Position numbers and translations under genes: made by a program
NCBI GenBank assembly: GCA_934621605.1
Contig: CAKTUZ010000045.1
Span: 1-10,503, forward strand
DNA: 10,503 nucleotides
Source: an uncultured bacterium
Lineage (GTDB): Bacteria > Vulcanimicrobiota > Xenobia > Xenobiales > Xenobiaceae
Direction: 5' to 3'
The notes under the pieces: generated by a model
What the model was told of the DNA's origin: nothing
Seen by the model: the letters and a program-made list of their open reading frames with translations, nothing else
Database searches by the model: none
Part shown: piece by piece, positions 5,988 through 10,503 of the stretch
How the letters are laid out: every line of letters begins with the position of its first letter
How positions within the stretch are numbered: the stretch's first letter is position 1

Positions 5988-6944
5988 ATGAATATAATAA
6001 AGGACAGCTTTTATAACTTGTGCCTAAGCTGTTCGGACCAAGAATTAAGCCGGAAAAATAATCAGAAGAGGCGTGTGTTCTATTGGGCCGTGTGCAGTGC
6101 TTTATTAGGTATTTGGTCGTTGGCTCCGGTTTATGCCGATGAAATCAGAGCCGAGGTGCGCACTGTAAACGGACATAAGGAAATTGTTTACACTAATGCT
6201 GCTAACGATTCTTTTATGCATGGCAGCAGTTATCCCACTTATAAGGGAAACAGGCGTTCTTCTTCCAAAAAAACGGTTGCTACTACCTCTAAAAAAAATA
6301 TTTCAGCTCACTCAACTTTAGGAACCTCTTCTGCAGCCAAAGCTGCTCCTCAAGGCAAGCGTCGTCCCGATGGCACCTATGAATTTGCTCCGCCGCAATA
6401 CAAAGTTTACGAAATTAAGTCTAAATATTCGTATGGAGATGAGTGGTCTTTTGCTACTTTCGATTCTGCTAAGCGACAGCCGCGTTTAGTCAGTTATTAC
6501 GGTTGGGATCCTAATGATTTACAGCAAAAACAACGGACTTGGGTAGAGGTCGATCTTAATCCCATTATTCTGAAGTATGCCAAAATTTGGGGCGTTGATC
6601 CTTTGTTGGTGGAAATAGTTATTTGCCATGAGTCTGGTTTTAATCCCAATGCTGTGTCTCCGGCAGGGGCGGTGGGTCTTATGCAACTCATGCCGGCAAC
6701 TGCTTCCGGTTTAGGTGTGTATGACGCCTTTGATGTTGAGCAAAATATTGCCGGCGGTACTCGTTATATCGCTTCTCAGCTGGAACGATTTAACAGTGTT
6801 CCTTTGGCTTTAGCCGCTTATAATGCTGGCCCCGGAGCCGTTATGCAATATGGAGGGGTGCCTCCCTATTCCGAAACTCAATATTATGTTGACACTATCT
6901 ATGGCGAGTATTTGGCCGGTAAGAGAGCCAGAGAGGGCAGGTAG
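5988..6944 (+). CDS. Exported lytic transglycosylase (SLT domain)
   Basis: The C-terminal domain (about 190-312) is an SLT-type, lysozyme-like fold. It has the catalytic Glu215 in HESGFNP, then GLMQLMP (230-236), NIAGGTRY (253-260) and AYNAGPGAV (277-285), all signature blocks of family 1 (Slt70/MltC-like) enzymes. These cut the MurNAc-GlcNAc bond of peptidoglycan, leaving a 1,6-anhydro end. The N-terminus has a long polar stretch of about 29 residues before a hydrophobic segment (31-50, ending VYA), so it is either a long signal peptide or a membrane anchor. Residues 80-128 form a Ser/Lys-rich, probably disordered linker, and a further 60 residues precede the catalytic domain. No good ribosome binding site precedes the ATG; a GTG at 6075 (AGAGG just upstream) would remove the basic residues of the signal and is less likely. 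It is the first gene of a probable operon. Confidence 0.92.
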   Translation: MNIIKDSFYNLCLSCSDQELSRKNNQKRRVFYWAVCSALLGIWSLAPVYADEIRAEVRTVNGHKEIVYTNAANDSFMHGSSYPTYKGNRRSSSKKTVATTSKKNISAHSTLGTSSAAKAAPQGKRRPDGTYEFAPPQYKVYEIKSKYSYGDEWSFATFDSAKRQPRLVSYYGWDPNDLQQKQRTWVEVDLNPIILKYAKIWGVDPLLVEIVICHESGFNPNAVSPAGAVGLMQLMPATASGLGVYDAFDVEQNIAGGTRYIASQLERFNSVPLALAAYNAGPGAVMQYGGVPPYSETQYYVDTIYGEYLAGKRAREGR

Positions 6945-6947
6945 AAG

Positions 6948-7943
6948 TTGCTTTTAAGAGACTGCTTAAAAAATAATAATTGGTCTAAAATTTTATTGCC
7001 GGTTTTGTTTTGTGCAGTTGTCTTTTTTGCGACTTCTCTGAGCGCTTGGGCAGAAGAAATTATTTGCAATAAGTGCGGTCGGGCAATTTATGGCACTTAT
7101 TACAAATTTGGCAACAAGATTGTCTGTCCCAACGACTTGCCACGTTGCGTTGTTTGTGGACGTACTTGTACGCAGTATTATACCAGAAATGACGGAAAAA
7201 TTGTTTGTAAAAAAGATGCCGTAGCTATTGCTCCGGTTTGTTCGTGTTGTCATAACCCCATATTGGTGGGAAAATATATGCATCTGCGCGACAATCTTTA
7301 TTCTTGCATCAAATGCGAAAAGGCCGGATTGCCGCGTTGTTTTCTTTGTAATTTACCTATAAGTAGCGGTGGTTTGGTTTTTTCTGACGGTCGTCGTCTT
7401 TGTGCTTTTCATTCTGCTACTGCTGTAAATGATCAAAAATCAGCTCAAGTTTATTTTCGTAAAGCTAAGTCTCTGATCAATCAATATATTTCGCCTTCTA
7501 TCAATATAAATGATGTTGTGGTAACTATTTATATTGTCGATCAGAATGTTTTGGCTCAAAAAATGCGCTCCGGCGAAGAACAAGATCCGTCTTTAAAATT
7601 AACTTGTGGCAAAACTTTGGAATATCACGTTGGAGGTAAAAAAATTTATCGTATTTATATCTTACAGGGACTGCCCTCAGAAGATTTCCTAACTACTATG
7701 ATTCATGAATGCGGCCACGTTTGGCAATTGTCCCATAAGGTTAGACGTCTGGGATTGCGTCAGCAAGAGGGGTTTTGCGAGTGGTTAAGTTATAAAATCA
7801 ATAAGCAGTTGCGTCGCCAAACTCAAATTTCGTTGTTGGAAAACAAAAATGATTCGATTTATCATGCTGGTTTACAAGAATATTTGGCATTAGAAAAACA
7901 AAAAGGCAAGAAGGAAGTTCTGCGCAGTGCCTTGGGATACTAG
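6948..7943 (+). CDS. Secreted LIM-type zinc-finger protein with DA1-like HExxH peptidase domain
   Basis: A signal peptide (about 1-35, ending LSAWA) is followed by four half-sites of the form CxxC-x16to18-C-x2-[D/C/H]: Cys40/43/60/Asp63, Cys67/70/87/Asp90, Cys98/101/120/123 and Cys131/134/152/His155. Together these make two tandem LIM-like modules. After a spacer comes an alpha/beta domain with HECGH (253-257) and a downstream QQEGFCEWL (Glu275). The arrangement LIM, then HExxH, then (E)EG-C is that of plant DA1 peptidases and bacterial relatives. His253, His257 and Glu275 would bind zinc, with Glu254 catalytic. Substrate is unknown; export suggests an envelope or extracellular target. The start is TTG at 6948 with AGG 6 nt upstream, 3 nt after the transglycosylase stop, so the two are almost certainly co-transcribed. 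Family naming is from motif order, not a search. Confidence 0.82.
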   Translation: MLLRDCLKNNNWSKILLPVLFCAVVFFATSLSAWAEEIICNKCGRAIYGTYYKFGNKIVCPNDLPRCVVCGRTCTQYYTRNDGKIVCKKDAVAIAPVCSCCHNPILVGKYMHLRDNLYSCIKCEKAGLPRCFLCNLPISSGGLVFSDGRRLCAFHSATAVNDQKSAQVYFRKAKSLINQYISPSININDVVVTIYIVDQNVLAQKMRSGEEQDPSLKLTCGKTLEYHVGGKKIYRIYILQGLPSEDFLTTMIHECGHVWQLSHKVRRLGLRQQEGFCEWLSYKINKQLRRQTQISLLENKNDSIYHAGLQEYLALEKQKGKKEVLRSALGY

Positions 7944-8013
7944 GGCAGGTATTGATTGGGTTGTATAGAAAAAATGCTTAATTGAAAGTGTAAATTTAGG
8001 GAGATTTTTTATT

Positions 8014-8913
8014 ATGGCCGAAGAGCGCCGTCCCATTTTGCAAGGTGAATATAAACTAGTTAGTGTTTTGGAGACTGTCGGAGACAGTATCATTTATCGC
8101 AGTCAGTCTGTAAGTCATTCTGAGCGCGTATATGCTATTCGTGAGTTTAAGCTTGAGGGCTACGAAGCTCCTGAAAAAAGGGCTATGGTCTCTTCTTATT
8201 TTCAGCCTATTGCCCAAGGCTACATGGATTTTATCGATCCTTGCCTCACTTCTTTGCGCGATTTCTTTATCGAAAACGGTTATATATACTTCGTTTTCGA
8301 TTATGTGCCTGGACGTCGTTTGAGTGAGTATTTCCGTGCTCGTCAACGTCCTTTCCCTGAAAATTTGGCTCTGGACATTGCTTACAAGGTCGCTAAAGCT
8401 TTAGAAACTCTTCATTCCAGCAAGCCTGTTAAGTTTTTCGCCGATATGTCTATGTCGAATATTATTTTGGCTTCCAACGGCTATGCTATGTTGACTGACT
8501 ATGGTTTAGGAAAACTTTTGGTAGATTTGCCTGTTGATGCTCCCCGTATGGGTACTATCGGTTATGCTGCTCCCGAACAATATGGTTTGGCTGGTATTGT
8601 CAGCCAATCTACTGATATTTATGGGTTGGGTGTACTTATGCATCAGATGGTCACCTATATAGATCCGGTCGATCATCCCGGAAAGTTAGCTCCTATTGCC
8701 GATGTCAATCCGGCTATTAGTGATGAATATATAAAAATTGTACACATGGCCACCCGTACAGATCCCAAGAAGCGTTTCTTGTCCGCTGCCGATATGGCTG
8801 CGACTATTCGTTCTATTTCTCCGGGCCGTGGTAAGAGCTATAAAGTGTTGAAACGTGATTTATGGGGCGAGTTTTTAGCTTCTCTGAAAGCTCCTTTTAC
8901 TGGCGCTAAGTAG
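8014..8913 (+). CDS. Protein-kinase-fold protein, probably a pseudokinase
   Basis: The 299-residue cytosolic protein has a Hanks-type kinase layout at about 13-268: hinge (FVFDYVPG, 93-100), a catalytic-loop equivalent FFADMSMSN (141-149), DYG (162-164) for DFG, GTIGYAAPEQYG (180-191), DIYGLG (201-206) and DPKKR (250-254). Asp144, Asn149 and Asp162 are kept. However, the beta-3 lysine is Arg43 (YAIREF), the glycine loop is absent (LETVGDSI), no clear alpha-C Glu is seen, and the HRD His-Arg and DLK Lys are replaced. This points to loss of, or unusual, phosphotransfer, with a possible binding or scaffold role. There is no membrane segment; a basic 30-residue tail follows the domain. GGGAG about 10 nt upstream supports the ATG. 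It lies 70 nt after the DA1-like gene with no terminator between, and is probably the last gene of that operon. Confidence 0.85.
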   Translation: MAEERRPILQGEYKLVSVLETVGDSIIYRSQSVSHSERVYAIREFKLEGYEAPEKRAMVSSYFQPIAQGYMDFIDPCLTSLRDFFIENGYIYFVFDYVPGRRLSEYFRARQRPFPENLALDIAYKVAKALETLHSSKPVKFFADMSMSNIILASNGYAMLTDYGLGKLLVDLPVDAPRMGTIGYAAPEQYGLAGIVSQSTDIYGLGVLMHQMVTYIDPVDHPGKLAPIADVNPAISDEYIKIVHMATRTDPKKRFLSAADMAATIRSISPGRGKSYKVLKRDLWGEFLASLKAPFTGAK

Positions 8914-8936
8914 CTCTTATTGTTTTATTGAATAGT

Positions 8937-8974
8937 GGCCGTCCCCTTATTGTAGGAGGTACGGTCTTTTTTTT
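8937..8974 (+). terminator. Rho-independent terminator after the kinase-like gene
   Basis: GGCCGT (8937-8942) pairs with ACGGTC (8961-8966), with additional weak CC/GG pairing inside, and is followed at once by eight Ts (8967-8974). It lies 24 nt after the kinase-like stop codon and should end the 5988-8913 transcription unit. Confidence 0.8.
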
Positions 8975-8993
8975 ACAAAGTTCTGTAACAATA

Positions 8994-9042
8994 AAAAAGC
9001 TTCCGAATTTTGGATTCTTTCCTAAAAACTCGGAGGCTTTTT
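8994..9042. terminator. Terminator of the TPR gene (minus strand), possibly bidirectional
   Basis: AAAAAGCTTCCGA (8994-9006) pairs with TCGGAGGCTTTTT (9030-9042), 13 bp with one G-T pair. The interior TTTTGG/CCTAAAA can extend the stem. On the minus strand the helix ends in a run of Ts (CTTTTTTATTG), placing a terminator about 37 nt after the TPR stop. The plus strand also ends in five Ts, so it may act as a second stop for the kinase operon. Confidence 0.85.
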
Positions 9043-9078
9043 ATTGGTTATTTTTTAGCCTTTAAGAACAGCGAAAAA

Positions 9079-10350
9079 CTAAAGAAGCTTTATCTTTTCA
9101 GCCATCTTAATTCTATCTGGAGGAATTTCGGCCATGCCTACGCGATACTTGCCGTCTACAATGCCCTTCTCATCGATAGTGTGACCTTGCTGTTTGAGTT
9201 GGTTGAAGTATTGCTCGGCTACTTTCTCTCTAGGAATAGCTCGGTCAGACTCAATAGCTACACTGGTACCGTCTACAGGCTTGTTGTTCTCATCTACAAA
9301 GAAGAATCCCCAATGGATTAGACGGCCTAAGAGGCGCAGACCTTCGCGATGATGGCTCACAGCGGCTCCGAGGCGAGCGTTGCTCTCTTCATGGTGGCCT
9401 AAGGAATTTTCTATATCGGCCAAATTGCGCAGTAAGGAGGCAATTTGCAAATGCAATTCTCCGCTCTGAGGCAGAGCTTTGATGCCTTCTTCAAATACGG
9501 CCAAAGCCTTGTCAAATTCTTTGCGGCGTACATAATAGTGAGCTTTGTGGAACCAAAGTTCGGGACTGTCGGGATCGAGCTCAATGGCTTTTTCGAAAGA
9601 AGCCACGGCCTCGGCTTGACGATCTGGAATAAGAGCTAAGGAGATACCGTTAATTACGTAGAGTTTAGCCTGATCGGGATATTTGGCTAAAACTGGCTCC
9701 AAGATTTTAACGGCCGATTCAGGTTCTCCCATGCGGTCATAGGTCATAGCCATATTGCCGACAGGGATATAATCGTCGGGATTCAACTCTAAAGACTTAT
9801 CGAAGAATTCCTTCGCCGTTTCGAGCTCTTTTTGATTGGCTTCCTGATCGTCTGAATGAATATTATTCATATGAGCTTCACCAATGTGGTTGAGAACTCT
9901 GGCTCTGTCTACATTGCTGAGATCGGTCTTTAAGGCCTCGGTCAAGTACTCGATAGCTTTGGGGAAGTGGCCTAACTTGAGTAAACAATTTCCCAAGTGG
10001 AGTTTAATTTTTGGGTAATTGGGATCAAGCTGATTTACTTTGTCAAAGCATCCGGCAGCCTGGCTGAGATTGTCATGTTCGCTTAAAAAAGCGCCAAGTT
10101 CGAAAAGGCAATCCGTATTCTCGGGCATGTCTTTGCAAGCTTGAGTGAGAACCTTGAAAGCCTCGTTGGGTTTGTCCATATCTTGAAGTAAGCTGGATTT
10201 AGCGCAGTAAACTTTGCCATTTTGGGGGGCAAGTTTAATGGCCTTCTCTACGGCTTTGAGGGCTTCTTCAAGATTATCGTCGTCTTCTAACTGCTCGGCC
10301 AGCTCCAGGAGCTCGTCAGCGCTGGAGATGGAATCTATATCTTTAGTCAT
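9079..10350 (-). CDS. Tetratricopeptide-repeat (TPR) protein
   Basis: The 423-residue acidic protein has no signal peptide or membrane segment, so it is cytosolic. Residues 11 to about 340 form eight or nine TPR units of roughly 34 residues. The clearest are at 11-44 (ending AIKLAPQN), 79-112 (NQLDPNY), 113-146, 178-192 (SLELNPDD), 193-226, 246-262 (AIELDPDS) and 263-296. Such arrays bind partner proteins; the partner here is unknown. One unit (150-192) carries an insertion of about nine residues. The last 80 residues (341-423, beginning GRLIHWGFFFVDENNKPVDG) are not TPR and I do not recognise them. The ATG lacks a clear ribosome binding site. A good promoter lies 62 nt upstream and a terminator follows, so the gene is monocistronic, convergent with the kinase operon. 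Confidence 0.9.
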   Translation of the reverse strand: MTKDIDSISSADELLELAEQLEDDDNLEEALKAVEKAIKLAPQNGKVYCAKSSLLQDMDKPNEAFKVLTQACKDMPENTDCLFELGAFLSEHDNLSQAAGCFDKVNQLDPNYPKIKLHLGNCLLKLGHFPKAIEYLTEALKTDLSNVDRARVLNHIGEAHMNNIHSDDQEANQKELETAKEFFDKSLELNPDDYIPVGNMAMTYDRMGEPESAVKILEPVLAKYPDQAKLYVINGISLALIPDRQAEAVASFEKAIELDPDSPELWFHKAHYYVRRKEFDKALAVFEEGIKALPQSGELHLQIASLLRNLADIENSLGHHEESNARLGAAVSHHREGLRLLGRLIHWGFFFVDENNKPVDGTSVAIESDRAIPREKVAEQYFNQLKQQGHTIDEKGIVDGKYRVGMAEIPPDRIKMAEKIKLL

Positions 10351-10411
10351 AATTCGCGCATATTCAATTGAGACCTAGCTTTTCCTTTTGCGGTCGAATC
10401 TACTTAGAGCT

Positions 10412-10439
10412 ATGATAAAGAATTGCTGCGGATTGTAAA
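10412..10439 (-). promoter_or_regulatory. Sigma-70-type promoter of the TPR gene
   Basis: On the minus strand TTTACA (10439-10434) is a 5/6 match to the -35 box and TATCAT (10417-10412) a 5/6 match to the -10 box, with a 16-bp spacer. Transcription would begin near 10405, giving a leader of about 55 nt before the ATG at 10350. Confidence 0.6.
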
Positions 10440-10455
10440 ATTAAGTTGAACACAT

Positions 10456-10479
10456 AAAAAAACCATAGCCTCGCTCATG
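10456..10479 (-). terminator. Possible terminator of an off-window minus-strand gene
   Basis: On the minus strand CAT-G-AGC, loop GAG, GCT-ATG forms a short hairpin with one bulged G, followed by GTTTTTTT. It would end a gene lying to the right of the window, just upstream of the TPR promoter. The stem is only six pairs, so the call is tentative. Confidence 0.3.
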
Positions 10480-10503
10480 TGGTAGAGTATATCTGCAACA
10501 AAA

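Noticed and set aside
7944..8013. Separate promoter for the kinase-like gene (TTGATT / TATAGA-like hexamers).
   Set aside because: No pair has acceptable spacing and match, and no terminator separates this gene from the one before, so co-transcription is the simpler view.
9010..9321. 103-codon plus-strand frame.
   Set aside because: It lies across the TPR terminator and antisense to the TPR coding sequence, with no ribosome binding site and no family resemblance.
10464..10503. Possible 5' half of a tRNA on the plus strand, with a D-arm-like GCTC, loop ATGTGGTA, GAGT.
   Set aside because: With this D-arm the anticodon loop would have C at position 33 instead of the invariant T. Shifting to the CTGCAAC loop (anticodon GCA) breaks the D-stem spacing and the 3' stem. 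The window ends here, so a longer sequence would settle it.
10410..10503. Open minus-strand frames entering from the right edge (about 20 and 30 codons).
   Set aside because: Both run through the hairpin with seven Ts, and the longer one also runs through the promoter of the TPR gene; neither looks like a protein C-terminus.

Overview
The window comes from a diderm (two-membrane) bacterium of moderate to low GC. The main evidence for an outer membrane is the 868-residue gene at 1610-4216. It encodes a signal peptide, one S-layer-homology (SLH) domain, a coiled coil and a long beta-barrel ending in Phe. This is the OmpM/SomA-type architecture of lineages that tether the outer membrane to peptidoglycan through SLH domains (Negativicutes, Cyanobacteria and their non-photosynthetic relatives, Margulisbacteria, Deinococcus-Thermus, Eremiobacterota-like groups). 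Which lineage this is cannot be decided from the window.

Left part (1-1600): the 5' end of an IS256-type insertion sequence leaves the window on the minus strand. Next come nadD (NAD biosynthesis) and a type IV pilin-like protein preceded by a leader that can fold. A bidirectional terminator separates these from the SLH porin on the minus strand.

Middle (1610-5900): the SLH porin; a 321-bp divergent intergenic region; a small exported protein of unknown function on the plus strand; a 20-bp-stem terminator; and, on the minus strand, a rhomboid protease with a DnaJ-type CxxCxGxG zinc-finger region fused to its N-terminus.

Right part (5988-8974): a probable three-gene operon on the plus strand. 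It encodes an exported SLT-family lytic transglycosylase, then after a 3-nt gap a secreted LIM-zinc-finger/HExxH protein resembling the DA1 peptidase family, then after 70 nt a cytosolic protein-kinase-fold protein that lacks several catalytic residues. A terminator with eight Ts closes the unit. Convergent to it on the minus strand is a 423-residue TPR protein with its own good promoter and terminator (8994-10439).

The common thread is the cell envelope: an SLH-anchored porin, a peptidoglycan lytic enzyme, a pilin, a rhomboid and exported proteins. The most unusual items are the secreted LIM-DA1-like metalloprotein, its operon partners, the apparently degenerate kinase and the zinc-finger/rhomboid fusion.
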